Positions 50,001 through 61,540 of a stretch of 64,000 nucleotides of DNA are shown here, one piece after another (the stretch's first letter is position 1; each line of letters starts with the position of its first letter). The position numbers and the translations under genes are program-made. Below the pieces are notes generated by a model that was not told the DNA's origin, did no database searches, and was given only the letters and a program-made list of their open reading frames with translations. Origin of the DNA: Tetrahymena thermophila SB210 (lineage: Eukaryota; Ciliophora; Oligohymenophorea; Hymenostomatida; Tetrahymenidae). The stretch lies in NCBI RefSeq assembly GCF_000189635.1, contig NW_002475959.1, positions 303,095-367,094 on the forward strand. Reading direction: 5' to 3'.

Positions 50001-51703
50001 GATCTGAGTCTTTAACATCAAAGTAAGCTTAAAGTAATAACAATTAACAAGAAATTACATAGTAACCCACAACTTAAAATGCAACTATTACAAATAATTT
50101 AGTAGAATCTTAGGTTTTGTAATAAGACTCAAAGAAGAAAATAATTCCTCTAAAAATTTCAGACTCAAAGAAAAAGGACTAGCAAAATGCTCCTGGCTAA
50201 AATGAAGCAAATAATGACTAAAAAACAAATTAAACTAACACACCATCTATAAATCTATTTGCTCCAAATAATTAAGCTTAAGGAGTGAATATATTCGCAC
50301 CTAAAACTGACAGTAAATCTAAAGAAAACGCTTAGCAAAATTAGCAAACAGACTCAAAATAGAAGAGCCTCTTTTCTTAGAATGCAGAAAATTTATTTAA
50401 TAAAAATACTACTTAAACATAATAAGACCTTGATAAAAAAACTAACATTTAATCTAATGATAGCTCTGGAAATCAAAACAAAAAGACAAACAGTCCTCCT
50501 AACAAGACAACAAATCCCTTTTAACAAGCAACTTAGAATCCATTTTAGCAAACAACTTAGAATCCATTCTCTCAACCATCAAATAATCCTTTTGCTGGCT
50601 CTTCACAACAGAATAATTCTAATAACTAAGCACCAAAGCCTTTAAGTCTTGAAAGTTTAGTTTCCTAAAATAAAAACATGTTTTCAAATCAACAACAAAC
50701 AGCTACTAATTAAACTGCTAATAATCTATTTAGTCAACAAAATAACATATTTGGGAATGTTTAATAATAAAATACAACAAATAATAACACAAATACTGTT
50801 AGTAACAACGCCAATCCCTTTTCAGCTAAGAGCACTCCAACATCAAATAGCTGGTTAAATAACTAAAACACTAATAATACTCTTAATAACAACAATCCAT
50901 GGAATTAAAACAACACTTAGTAGCAAAATTTATTTTAAAATAACTAAAATAACAACTTATTTAACCAACCCAGCAATTAAAATGTATTTAATGCTTCTCA
51001 AAATAAGACAGATGTGTTTGCTAATAACCAGAATGGTAACAACATTTTTAACACAAATACCAATGTTAATAACAATAACCCATTTTTGTAAAGTAACTAA
51101 ACCAATCAAAATAACTAAAATAATGCCAATAGTATTCTTAACTAATCTTTTGGTAATGGAAGCAATAATATGATTATTGATAATAATCAAAATAGTAATT
51201 GGTAAAATTAGAATGCCTTTAACAATAGCAATAATGGAAAACCTTGGAATCAATAAAATAACAGTAGCAATAACTACAATTTCGATTCAATGGGTATAGA
51301 AAACCCAATGAACTAGAGTATGAGCCTGGGTAACAATGGCTTTAACACCAGTTTTGGAAACAATAATGGTAACAACTATTTTAGCCAGAGTAACAATTAC
51401 AATTAGATTAATCCTATTAATAACTAACAATTTTATGAGAGTCGTCAGACAAATTATTTATCCTAAAATGCAGGAGCAAGTACTCTATTTTCAAAACCAA
51501 GCACTCCTCTAAATGTTAAACCAGTAGTAAATACTCCAGCACCAAATAACAACGTCAATGTTTAAAGCTAGTTAAATGATTCCCAAGGTTAATCATCAAT
51601 TTTTTTCGACAACCAAAATAAAACAAAAGGCAATAGAAAAACCGAATAAGCCACAAGAGTTTCAAAGCTCTTGGGACATAATTAAAACAGTAAAAGAATA
51701 TGA
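47017..51703 (+). CDS. Gln/Asn-rich FG/NxF-repeat protein, nucleoporin-like
   Basis: Predicted 1,499 residues; exons 47017-48238, 48297-48781 and 48911-51703, with GT..AG introns and consistent phases. The ATG at 47017 is preceded by an in-frame TGA about 27 bases upstream. Residues 1-400 are Gln/Asn-rich with one more ordered patch (FPSFASFIQKIKCFSLKDNI, about residues 88-107). A Glu/Asp run (EDDDEDEEDH) sits in exon 2. The C-terminal half is low-complexity with many NxF-type motifs (NIF, NLF, NPF, VFNAS, NIFG, SFGNG, NGFNTSFGN), including a cluster of NPFQQ-like units near 50510-50600. Spaced F motifs in Asn/Gln/Ser/Thr-rich sequence are typical of FG nucleoporins, and Tetrahymena nucleoporins are known to use NIFN variants. 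The C-terminus ends basic (KLLGHNQNSKRI). Which nucleoporin it is, and whether it is one at all, is not proven; another prion-like Q/N-rich protein remains possible. Confidence 0.75.
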
Positions 51704-52118
51704 TTTGTCATTTATTTTGTCAATTAAAACTTTATATTTATTTATCATTTATTTTTCACTATCCAAATTGATCATTTGATAAATTTAACTTTATTAAAAA
51801 TTTTAAATATTTATTAATTAATTGATTATTTATTTTCCTTTCTAAATAGATTTTCATTAAAATCAAAACTAAAAATTTTTAAAGTTGATTTAATTTTCAA
51901 GATTAAATATTATAAATATGAAATTGAGTTAATCAAAATTATTTATTAAATTGTATATAAAAATTTAAAAAGTTCTATTTAAATAACTTAAAATTTAATA
52001 TAAAATAAATTTATAAACCTTTTTAATATAAAAATAAGAGACATAAATCACTCACTCACTTATTTTTCAAAAACTAAAATTTAATTTTATTAGTTTTTTC
52101 ATTTTTTTAAATTTAACT
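51704..52118. other. Convergent intergenic region
   Basis: 415 bases of AT-rich sequence between the 3' ends of the FG/Gln-rich gene (+) and the leucine-rich-repeat gene (-). Nothing was recognised. Confidence 0.5.
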
Positions 52119-53783
52119 TCAAGTTATTTTTTTGTCACATACCAGCAGTTGTTGTTCCTTTTATGATAAATTTGAATTTTTTTATTAACCAAGTCTTAAA
52201 AAATATTTTTTATTCCTTCAAAATAAAATTAAGGAATAAAAAAAAAATTATTACTATAACTCAAGATTTATAGCAATTAGGTGTTCATTTTTAGCCAAAA
52301 GATTACATAAATCATAGCAATCAGTATCGTCTAATGCTTATGAGTTGCTATTAATGAAAATAAAATTTAAAACTTTTTATATATATCAATTTTAAAGATG
52401 TAACCTTAAATTCAGTTATAAGCTTGTTAAATAACATAACCTTGCCAAAGCAGTGCCTAAACCAAACCCAAATTATTCAGCAAATGAGTTTAAGCTAATT
52501 AAATAATAAATAATAATTTTTAAAAGAAAAACTTTTAAGTAGCTTATTACGAAAAATCTATTGTTAAATTTTTCAAATTATAACAGGATTATATTGAAGT
52601 CACTAGATCTATAGCTCCTTTATTTCCAAATCCGTTTTCGCTTAATTGAAATTATATAAAATATTAATTAATATTTATTTAAAAATTTATAATTGTTAAA
52701 TAGATCTTACCATAGAGTAAGTTCTAAAGATCTTAAATTTTTACACTTTTGAATTCCTTAACTTAAGCTTAATAAACCTTAATCGTTTATTTGATTTGTC
52801 CTATTTATTTAAATAAATATTGAATAAATATTAAAAAATTAAAAACCTTATTTAACTTTACCATAAATCAATATTTAAGTACTTTAAATTAGAGCATTTA
52901 GACAAATAATTACCCAAATAAGAAGCTCCTTCATCGCCTATGTGGTTGGTACTAATATTAAACATAGGCTAAAACTTAGTGCATAAGAAATAAATAATTG
53001 CTAGAAAATTTGATTTATTAATAAAATTCAATTTTATTGGCTGGCACTCAAAATTAATTAAGCCTTTAAAATTTATAAATTTAAACAGATTTTTATCTGA
53101 ATTTAGTCATTTTTTGCTTTATTGCAATTTAACAAAATATTTAACTTGACTAATTTTGTTTTTTTCTTTTAATTTTGATATTTATTTATTTTAGTAAAAT
53201 TTTAAAGAAATTTTTTGGTCAAATTAATGATCTTAACATTTAGAAACTTCAAATAATGTAATCGTTTTTTAAAAATTACTCAAGTTTTATATTTAGACTT
53301 ATTAAATTTTAGCATTTTTCTAAAGAATTTACTAACTCAAATACATCTGTATCCTCAAGATTACTTTTACTGTATATTTAAAAGAAAAATAAACATTAAA
53401 TTTATAAGAAATTAAATTTAAACTGTAAGTTGATTGATAAATTTTCAAGATTTATGAGTTGCGCTAACTGGGCACTCAAACCAGAACCAGAAATTCCATC
53501 TGAATAAATGGCATTAGTTTTACTTAATTAAAATATTTATAAATTATTTAATATAAATCATAATTTAGTTTGAGTATAAAAACTTATTTTTTAAGATTTG
53601 GTGTTTATAAGCTTTTATAAATTAAAATGAAGTTTTACCTAAAATCTAAATTTGCGTTTTTGAGTTAAGATTTAATTTACTTATCAAGCTATAGATTTGA
53701 TAAAAGTCAAATTCAGCTGATTTAAATTTAAAAATAATATTTACATCTTAGAGATTATAAATATTGCTTATTTTAGATGACAT
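52119..53783 (-). CDS. Leucine-rich-repeat protein (multi-exon, ciliate LRR family)
   Basis: Minus-strand gene with several short exons, most carrying about one LRR unit. ATG at 53783 gives MSSKISNIYNLQDVNIIFKF. Successive repeats on the minus strand are: GSGLSAQLAQLINLENLSIN (about 53500-53440), VFELVNSLEKCQNLISLNIK (53355-53290), EGASYLGNYLSKCSNLKYLN (52950-52870), LSLSQGIQKCKNLRSLELTL (52780-52700), GAIDLVTSIQSCYNLKNLTI (52620-52560), LGTALARLCYLTSLQLNL (52470-52410) and DLCNLLAKNEHLIAINLEL (52320-52265). The pattern, about one repeat per exon with KCxNLxxLxLxL cores, is that of large ciliate LRR families resembling ribonuclease-inhibitor-type repeats. Function is unknown; such proteins usually mediate protein binding. 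The 3' end after 52265 is uncertain. One splice gives a stop at 52119; reading straight on instead meets a TGA about 65 bases past 52265. Exact splice sites of other exons are also approximate. Confidence 0.68.
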
Positions 53784-54829
53784 GACTTTTAATTTTCAAG
53801 AAATCAAAGATGATGAAAAAAATAAAAAATATTTATATTAAAAGAAATTAGGATATTAATTGGCAAAAATAACATAATTAGTATTCATAAAATAAAAATT
53901 TTAATAACCAATTTCAATTGTAACCAAATTATGAAACTATTTTCAGTCACAAAGGTAAATTATATATTTATTATTAATTGAAATTTTTAGTAATATTCTT
54001 ATCTATATTTTAGAATTTAAATGATGAATTAAAATAATAATTAGCTTTAAATAGATTTTAAGTATAAGTTTATAAATAAAAAGTTAAACTTCAAACTAAA
54101 TTGTTTTTTAAAAAATATAAATTGAGTAATTTTATAAAAACAAAGTTTGCTGATAAGGGTAGGTATATTTAAATATTTTGTTTTTATTTAAAAAAATAAA
54201 TACATTTTATTAAATGTTTATAAATCAAATTAAAGTTAAAGTTAAAGTTAAAGTTAAAGTTAAAAAATAAATTATTTTATTCAGAATCTTATCCATTCCT
54301 TAAATTATATTTCTTGATTGGAGTTAAATAATTATGTTTTCATTAGAATTTTAGTTTATCCAAAATATTATATCTCTCCATTTTTTTTATTTGATTTCCA
54401 TTTAATTACCAAGAAGCTATTCAGACTGTGTTAAACAATTGAGGACTATTCAAACATAGAAAATTTATAAATACACTTCATAAGTGTTGTAAAGGAGTGA
54501 AAATATAGATTAATAAAAAGTAATGAAAAAGATTTTTAAAATTTAATCTATATTTTTTTTTATACTAAACAGTTTTCTAAATTTCTTTTAATTATATATT
54601 AATTAGAATAAACTATCAAAAATTTAAAAACCATTTTAACCTATAATAAAAAGTAAAACTAACTAAATATGTATTCAAATAAAACAAATAGTTTTAGTTT
54701 TAAAGTAAATAAAATTTAGTCAAAAAGGTAAACAAAAAGACAGTCAGAAACATACATAGCTATTTATTTAATTTGGTAACACATTTTTTTAAGTAAATGA
54801 TTAAAAAAATATTTAAATTTTAATATAAA
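53784..54829. other. AT-rich spacer upstream of the LRR gene
   Basis: About 1 kb. It contains the TTAAAG microsatellite (separate entry). At 54410-54500 there is a weak open stretch just left of the transposase remnant that may belong to its decayed N-terminus. No confident gene. Confidence 0.45.
54230..54265. repeat. TTAAAG hexanucleotide microsatellite, about six copies
   Basis: Uninterrupted tandem TTAAAG (equivalently GTTAAA) units. It sits in the gap between the LRR gene and the transposase remnant. It is not telomeric. Confidence 0.85.
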
Positions 54830-55260
54830 TTCTTATAGAGGTTGAAAAGCGTTTGTCGAAAGGTAAGGTAGGAATAGAATAAGTAGATGTTACAATCAAC
54901 TCATAAAAATACATTGAAATCCTTTCAAAATATTTTATTTATAAAGGAAATAATAATTGGAGGTTTTAGCATGACAATGTTCCATCACAAATCTTTTCAA
55001 AAGTAAAAATAGCTTTAAGACATAATGCCAAGAGTACTTAAACGCCCCATAAAACCCATATTTAAATCTAATCGAATTTATCTGTGCAAAAAAGATGAAA
55101 TAAATAAAAAAATAAAATATTAAAACAAGAAAATAACTAAGAGAAGCAATATTTAATCTTGGAATTATATTTCTGCTAATAAAATTAATAATATAATTGA
55201 TAATCTATGCAGTGAAAAGATTCACAATGTTTTCTAAAATGAAGGAAGATTTCACTAATA
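54830..55260 (+). pseudogene. Tc1/mariner-type transposase remnant, frameshifted
   Basis: Read with TAA/TAG=Gln, the + strand shows KYIEILSKYF then NNWRFQHDNVPSQIFSKVK at about 54905-55000. This matches the Tc1/mariner (IS630-superfamily) block with W-x-F/L-Q-x-D-N-x-P around the second catalytic Asp. The next expected block, SPDLNPIE-like with the third acidic residue, is seen as PYLNLIEF at about 55048-55075 but in a different frame, so at least one frameshift lies near 55036-55046. The His usual after DNxP is Gln here, and TGA interrupts the first frame. No terminal inverted repeats were identified. It is a decayed fragment, not an active element. Confidence 0.7.
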
Positions 55261-55699
55261 TATTATTGATAATTCATAAATTAAAAAATTTTTAAATTAA
55301 AATATGTTTTTCATTCATTTTTCCTGAAGCTTCTTCTAAATATTATATTTATTTTACATACTAAACCTCATCATCATAAATTTTCAATACTAATTCTGCT
55401 AGATGACTTCAAATACTGTAAGATTAAACTCTCACTATTTAACAAATTCAGTTTATCTCAGAAATAAAAATGGATAAATGAATTATTTAATAAGACAATA
55501 AAATTAAATATTTTCATACTTTACTTTTAATTAAAAATATAAATTATTTGTATTATTTAAACGGGTGGTACCAAAAAAAATTTTTTTTTAGGTAGCATAA
55601 CAAGCTCAATTTTAATTATGAATAATTGATTTTATTTTTAAAAATTTTTGAAAAATACAGCCTTCCAATAATATACTTGGAAGTCCATAAATTAGCAAG

Positions 55700-56345
55700 C
55701 AGAACCTTGATGTTTTCCCTTGGCTTTAAAATGCAACGATTATAAATTCTATATTTAAAAATATTTATGATTTACTATTAGTAAAAAATAAAATTTAAAA
55801 CTGTTTATATTCATAAAACTTCAAGATGTGACATTAAACTCATTTATTAACTTGTTAGCAAACACAAAATTACCAAAATTAGTACCTAAACCAAACCAAA
55901 ACTATTCAGTAAATGAATTAAAGATAATTAAATAATAAATAATGTTACATTTTTCAAATTAAAATAGGATAATATTGAAATCACTAGACGTTTAGCTCTT
56001 TTATCCCTAATTATATAAAATATTAAATAGCACATACTTGAAAATATACAATCGATAAATAAATTAAATTGATCTTATCATAGAGTTATTTCTAAAGATC
56101 TTAAATTTTTACATTTTTGAATTCCTTAACTCAAGCTTAATAAACCTTAATCATTTACTTAATTTTGTCATATTTATTTAAAAAATGTTGGATAAATGTT
56201 TTAAAAAACTAATTTAGTTTTACAATTTAACTTTAAATTAGAGCATTTAGAAAAGTAATTAACCAAGTAAGAAGCTCCTTCATCGCAGATTTGATTGGTA
56301 CTAGAATTAAAGGTTTATTAAAATTATAGTATATAAGAATTAGTT
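55700..56345 (-). pseudogene. Decayed second copy of the LRR gene
   Basis: Parallel to 52370-52960 of the intact LRR gene. Shared pieces on the minus strand are EGASYLVNYFSKCSNLK (about 56290-56225), LSLSQGIQKCKNLRSLEI (about 56130-56080), a degraded NLKN unit (about 56000-55950) and FGLGT (about 55900). The splice donor after LRSLEITL reads TATGATAAG where the intact gene has TATGGTAAG, so GT became AT. The FGLGT exon carries a one-base length difference that breaks its frame, and the matching upstream exons and start were not found. It is therefore a partial pseudogene, though expression of a fragment cannot be ruled out. Confidence 0.65.
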
Positions 56346-57945
56346 AGTTGCTAGCAAAAATTCATTTATTTAATAAAATTCAATTATATTTTCTTAAACA
56401 CTCAAAATTAATTAAATTTTTAAAAAATATAAAAAGATTTTTATTTGAATTTCGTCTTTATGTGCTTTATTAAAATTTCAATAATTAATTAATATTTACT
56501 CCTTAATTATAAATCTGCAATGTTTTTTTGTTTTTATTTAAAATTAATTAAAAAGAATTTAATGAATTTAGAAATAATTTCTATAATTATTTTCAATAGA
56601 ACAATAATTTATATTTATAAATATTTTAAATATTTGAATGAGTTAAGTACACTCTTTTGTAATATAATTTGTTAAAATCTGTTCCAGTTTTTAAGTGTAG
56701 TTTTAATAAAACTAATAATATTTTGCTGATAAATAAAGGAACTCGTAAGAAAGATACTATTTTTTTATAAAGTTCATTAAAAGGCATTTTAATTTACAAT
56801 TTGAAATATCATCAATTAATTAGTTGAACATTTTGAAATTTTAAGATATTTAGTAAACAAAAAAATAGATTCTTTTAATTTTTATAATATTTAATTAACT
56901 CTTTATGTAAGTAATTTTTATCTTTATAGAACATACAAGTAAATGGGTAGCATAAATATATTAATCAATAAAAAATTATCTAAGACAAAAACTTTTAGTT
57001 TAGTATTGAGCATGCTTATTATTGGGAGGTTGATGAATCTTGATGTAAAATATAAAAATTTAATACAATAAAATGAAATAATAATCAGAATGATATAACT
57101 CAAAAATATAATCATTGTTACGAAACTCTTATAGGAGGTGAGAGAAAATTAAAACATAAATATGCATCTAATGTAGAAAAATACTTATTAATCGATAAAA
57201 AATAATTTGATTTCATAAATTAAAATGGAAGAAGTCTTTAAAAATATTGAATAAACTAAGGTAAATTAAAAAAAATTTATTTTTAACGTATAAAGTATGT
57301 AATACTGATTCTACTAATCATATTTCATTTATGATTAACTTATTAAATTTTATTTAAGTATATTTATAGATCCAGAATGATCAACTGCTTCGATCTTGTT
57401 AGTGAAAGTGAACTTTAAAATTGCAAAGAAGTAGAAAAAATAAACTATTTGCTCAAGATCAAATTTATTTATGAATTAGTCAATATATTATTTAAATAAC
57501 ATAAAAAAGTTGTAATTATTATAAAGTATTTTTTATAATTTAATTTTTATGTTGATATCATTCTAATATTTATCAATAATATATCTATAGCAACTAAAAT
57601 AAGTTAATCTTTCATGATATTAGACATTTCTATTAATTTTGTCATTAAAATTTTATATAATATATTAAAAAATTTATTTAAAACATATTTTTTTCTAAAT
57701 AATAATTGATTTTTTCATACAATTGATTTTATTTATATTTAACTAGATTAATCACATTTTTAGGTAAATTGTTATTATTATTTTCATTATTAATATTTAA
57801 GTTTTTTTAGGTTTTGTTTTGTTGCTATTATTTAGTGTTTCTTCAATTTTCTTAAATGTGATCTTCATATTATTCAAGTCGATTTTGCAAATTTTCGATC
57901 TATCATTTAATCCATTCTAGCAAATATTACTTGCTAATCTTCGAG
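56346..57945. other. AT-rich region without a confident gene
   Basis: About 1.6 kb. A short ATG-started stretch at 57225 (MEEVFKNIEQTK, then a possible GT donor) and a TGA-free stretch of about 110 codons from 57379 are present. Both are within what AT-rich, single-stop DNA gives by chance, and they do not join in frame. Nothing else was recognised. Confidence 0.4.
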
Positions 57946-58135
57946 CATTTTTTACTACTATTCAAGCATTCGGTCGGCAATTATTGACTAACGGTCGAAA
58001 ATTTTTTACTACTATTCAAACATTTTTTACTACTATTCAAACATTTTTTACTACTATTCAAACATTTTTTACTACTATTCAAACATTTTTTACTACTATT
58101 CAAGCATTTTTTACTACTATTCAAGCATTCGGTCG
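57946..58135. repeat. 21-bp minisatellite flanked by CATTCGGTCG boxes
   Basis: The unit CATTTTTTACTACTATTCAA plus A or G (21 bp) occurs as five uninterrupted copies from 58021 to 58125. A partial or variant copy precedes it at about 58000-58020 and an isolated copy lies at 57946-57966. The sequence AAGCATTCGGTCG directly follows both the isolated copy and the last copy of the array, so the array looks like an expansion inside a longer ancestral unit. 21 bp equals seven codons, so both strands stay open (TFFTTIQ or CLNSSKK repeats), but no start, splice or wider coding context supports a protein. Confidence 0.9.
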
Positions 58136-59092
58136 AAAATTTTTTACTAATCTTCTTGCATTTGTTAGAATATTTTTCGTTATCTATCAAAAAGTTTATA
58201 ATTATTTTCAATCAACTAATCTAAAGAAGTAACTTTTTTCTCTTAGGTGCAAACACTACCAGTATTTACTAAACTTTGATTGATTTCATTACCTTTTTTC
58301 TATTTTTAAAGAATATAAAGTTTCAAGAATCTGTTTCATTTTTTAATTCTAAAAAAGTATAATTCAAAAATCAATGAAGAATTATAGTTCATCAATTTCT
58401 TTGATAATAAAAATTAAAAAATATTAACCTATTGTGGAATTATACCTCCCCCTTTTTTAGGAGACAAGTATTATTAACTCTAAATTGACTGAATTGACTT
58501 AGATTTTAAATTTGTGTTAGACTTAAGGCTATCAAATTTATTTAGATAAGGATACTTAATTCCTTTAATCATAAAATTTTTAGTAGTTTATTCATTATTA
58601 GTAGTTTACATACTTTTAGTATCTTTCATTTTTTTACCCTTAATATTTTATATTTTTATCAATTTTATTATTTAAATTAATTATATTAAAGCAATTATAA
58701 TCTTATTCAATTTGATATTTTCTCCTTAATTCAATATAATGGGGTATGAGAATTAAAAATTTTTAATATAAAGATGATTTTTAATTAGGATATATTTTGG
58801 ATAATATCTAATAATTAAAAAAAGGATTCGATAATATTCCCACCTTTGATAATGGTTATATAATTAGGTTTTAAATAGTTTTTAAGATTAGATTTTGTCA
58901 AACATATTTATAAAAAAAAAACAATATTTACCAAAATAATTGTGTTAATAAATAATTAAAGTTATAGACGTTTTGTCATTATTCAAATTAGCAATTAGAA
59001 TATTAAAATAATAAACAGCTATTAAAATAAGATTTCAAAAAATATAATTTAAAATAATTTTATAAAAATAATTTAGTTAAAATATTAGCAAT
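58136..59092. other. Gene-free AT-rich spacer
   Basis: About 1 kb downstream of the acyltransferase gene (minus strand). AT-rich; no coding, RNA or repeat signal was recognised. The run CCTCCCCCTTTTTTAGG at about 58445 is locally unusual in base composition. Confidence 0.45.
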
Positions 59093-61540
59093 TCATTATT
59101 TTATTTCTTATTATCCTTATTCTTATTGCTAAAGATTCTCAATATTCATTACAAATTACTAATTATCACTTGCCACTTATTAGTTTTCTTAACTTAGTAT
59201 AATCTGTTAATCTTAAATTTGATTACTTTCATTGCTTATTCTAAATTAGCTTGATTTGCTAAATCTTGATTCAGTTTAATTACTTTTTCTAAATTCAACT
59301 GATTTACCATTTCTTGAAATATTTTAATTACTATTTCTTGAATTGTTTTAATTACTGTTTCTTGTATTTAGTTGCTTATTAATATTTGATTTCCTTTATT
59401 TACTGTTCCTATTTTCATTTTATTTGCTACTTCTTGATGAAATTTACTTGCTGATCCTTAATTAATACTCTTTACTTTTTCTATATTCAATTTAATTACT
59501 ATTTCTAATTTCAGCAGCTATTTATTGTTTGCTTGCTTTTTGACGATTAAAAATTATATTTGCAAGATTTGTGAAAGGCTACTCAATTAAAATAACAAAT
59601 AGTAATGAAAGGGATAGTGTAAATACTAACTCAGTGGAGTAAAGCTAAAGAATATTTTCGTTGTTAACGTAAAGAGAATCTTTGAAATTCCAAAGAGAAA
59701 AGGTAAGAACAATGTAATGGATAAGATATCCCTAGAAAGTCAATTTAGCTATAAATTGAAATATTTTTGAGCTCATAACCTTCATCAAAAAATCCTATGA
59801 ACCACACATTCCTGGTAATAAAACAAGGATTATTCCTACTACATAAATTGTACGGCAAGTTCCAAACCAAAAATTTTAAAAGCCTTAATTCCAGTAATTT
59901 TATCCATTAACTTGAAGAGGGCGAGGACCAAATATTAAAAAGAAAATTAAAAATAATCCTAAAGAATAGCAGCCATATTTAGTAATTTTATATTTTTAGA
60001 TTAAAGTTTATATTTAAGATATGAAAGTTGTTTTTATTTACTTGGATTTTTCCAGTACAAATTCTTTGTAGAAAATACCAAAAATTAAACCTATGAAGTA
60101 AGGAGGAGATCTGCTCCATGGTTTAAAATAGTATTCCTATTTAGGCATAGTTTACAAAGAACTAATTATAAGATAATTATTAGAATAAGATTAATAAAGA
60201 CTAATAGCTTAAAACGTTAAGAATGTAACCAAAATAGATATTTTTCCAGCAAGTCTATGATTGGCATAAATGATAATGAGTAGCAATGAGAATATGAACA
60301 TTTAAATGTCATTAGATAAGTACCAGCCCCATCCAAAACACTTTTGCCCATCATCAAAAAGGTTATCAATAAGTAAAACCCTCACCCACCATCCGTCATT
60401 GCACTATTTTGAGAAATTAATAAATTCGAACCATGTTGGAGAGTCCCCAAAAAATTGAATGTATTTCCAAAATATGATCAAAGCAACTAAATAGGAAGGC
60501 ATGATTCTAAATAGACGATTAACAATAGCGGCAATAAAAGAAATGAGCATTCTCAGTTTTTTTGTGAAAGAAAAAAGCTATAAGAACTTTGGGTCAGCTG
60601 AGACATAAGCTACAAAGAAGCCACCAAGAAAGAAAAAAACATCAACAGAAAAAAGGCAGGAAAAAATAAAGAGTGAAAATGCATTTTTTTGAATTATAAA
60701 CAAATCTAAAGGATTTCCTAAGTACTAAACGCGAATAAAGAATTCATGTCCCAGAATAACCTGCATAAAGCTGATCACACGGATACAATTGAATGCTTAC
60801 AGATCTTTGTTGCTCACATTTAAAGTGAATATTTTTTAAATATTTTCTTTAAGATTCCAACAATTTAGGATTTAAAATATCTTAGATTGTTTTTTCACAT
60901 TCTATTGGCTGTTTCTTAGCTCTTTTAGATCAACTTTTTTGACTTCTTTTTAATTTTCGGTGTCCTTTTGCTATTTATTTTGTTCTAAAAATGGTTTTTC
61001 TAGACTTGATCTAAAAATAACATTTTCTTAAAATTATTTTCTGCTTACTCTATTATTAGTTTATTTTACAAGATTATCTTGAATTTTTTTGTTTTTCATA
61101 AATTTAGAAGCAGCGTAAGATGCAAATATCAGAATTATAAATAATGAGAGAAATAAAGTAACCAGGATGAAGTCAGATGAAGAGAAACTTGGTTGATTAT
61201 TATATGGATATGGAGTGAATGAAATTTAGTTAGCCTAAATAGGATAAGGTAATTTTAAACCTTTTGTAAATTAAATCACAATATTTTTATTATCATTAAG
61301 ATATTCAGCATTGCATTATTAAGGTAAACATAATCCCCTATATATTTTTTATGGGCCCTATTTAACAGAGAACTCTACAAAATTCATTTAAGAATCTCTC
61401 AAGCATGAATTAATGTCTCCTTAATCATTCCATTAAACACCAGAATATTCAAAAGTCTTTTATATAGTTGGATCATCTGAAATCTGCTTAGTCTTTATGC
61501 ATTCTTGGATTTCTTCCAAAATTTACTCACAAGATTTCAT
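59093..61540 (-). CDS. NRF-6-type membrane acyltransferase (acyltransferase 3 family) with repetitive tail
   Basis: Intronless 815-residue protein with ATG at 61540 and TGA at 59093-59095. The N-terminus starts MKSCEQILEEIQECIKTKQ and has the Cys pattern of the extracytoplasmic NRF domain, including SCLRDSQ and GLCLPQQC. A membrane span (FILVTLFLSLFIILIFA) and a charged Gln-rich loop follow. The acyltransferase 3 core then begins at FNCIRVISFMQVILGHEFF, which holds the conserved Arg and the putative catalytic His. Multiple membrane segments follow, with KPWSRSPPYFIGLIFG, TFQGYLIHYIVLTF and LIEQPFTNLA as typical late-family motifs. Members transfer acyl groups to membrane or extracytoplasmic substrates; the substrate here is unknown. 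The last 130 or so residues (59093-59480) form a hydrophilic tail of imperfect SRNSNQN-like units. A GTAAAT..TTTAG stretch near 60050 was considered as an intron but the frame reads straight through it. Confidence 0.9.
59200..59480 (-). repeat. Imperfect tandem repeat inside the acyltransferase gene 3' end
   Basis: On the minus strand, units of roughly 27-33 bases encode SR(N/S)(S/G)(N/K)Q-type variants (RNSNQNNSRNSNQNISRNGK and neighbours). They are imperfect and in frame. They look like a disordered, expandable protein tail and are not a separate satellite. Confidence 0.75.

Noticed and set aside
50393-51253. Minus-strand open frames with hydrophobic translations
   Set aside because: They are antisense to the Asn/Gln-rich exon of the FG-type gene; AAT and CAA codons reverse to hydrophobic codons, so they are compositional shadows.
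54230-54265. TTAAAG array considered as an internal telomere-like tract
   Set aside because: The unit is not GGGGTT or a one-base variant of it; it is an ordinary microsatellite.
57225-57708. Possible small two-exon gene on the + strand
   Set aside because: The putative first exon (MEEVFKNIEQTK) joins the next stretch only into an early TGA, and the longer frame from 57379 is low-complexity and within chance for DNA with one stop codon.
57981-58232. Overlapping open frames on both strands encoding TFFTTIQ or CLNSSKK repeats
   Set aside because: They exist only because a 21-bp repeat is a multiple of three and lacks stops; there is no start context, splice structure or flanking coding sequence.
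59970-60070. Possible intron in the acyltransferase gene
   Set aside because: GTAAAT and TTTAG flank it, but removing it shifts the frame away from the conserved C-terminal motifs, whereas reading through gives one continuous family-like protein.
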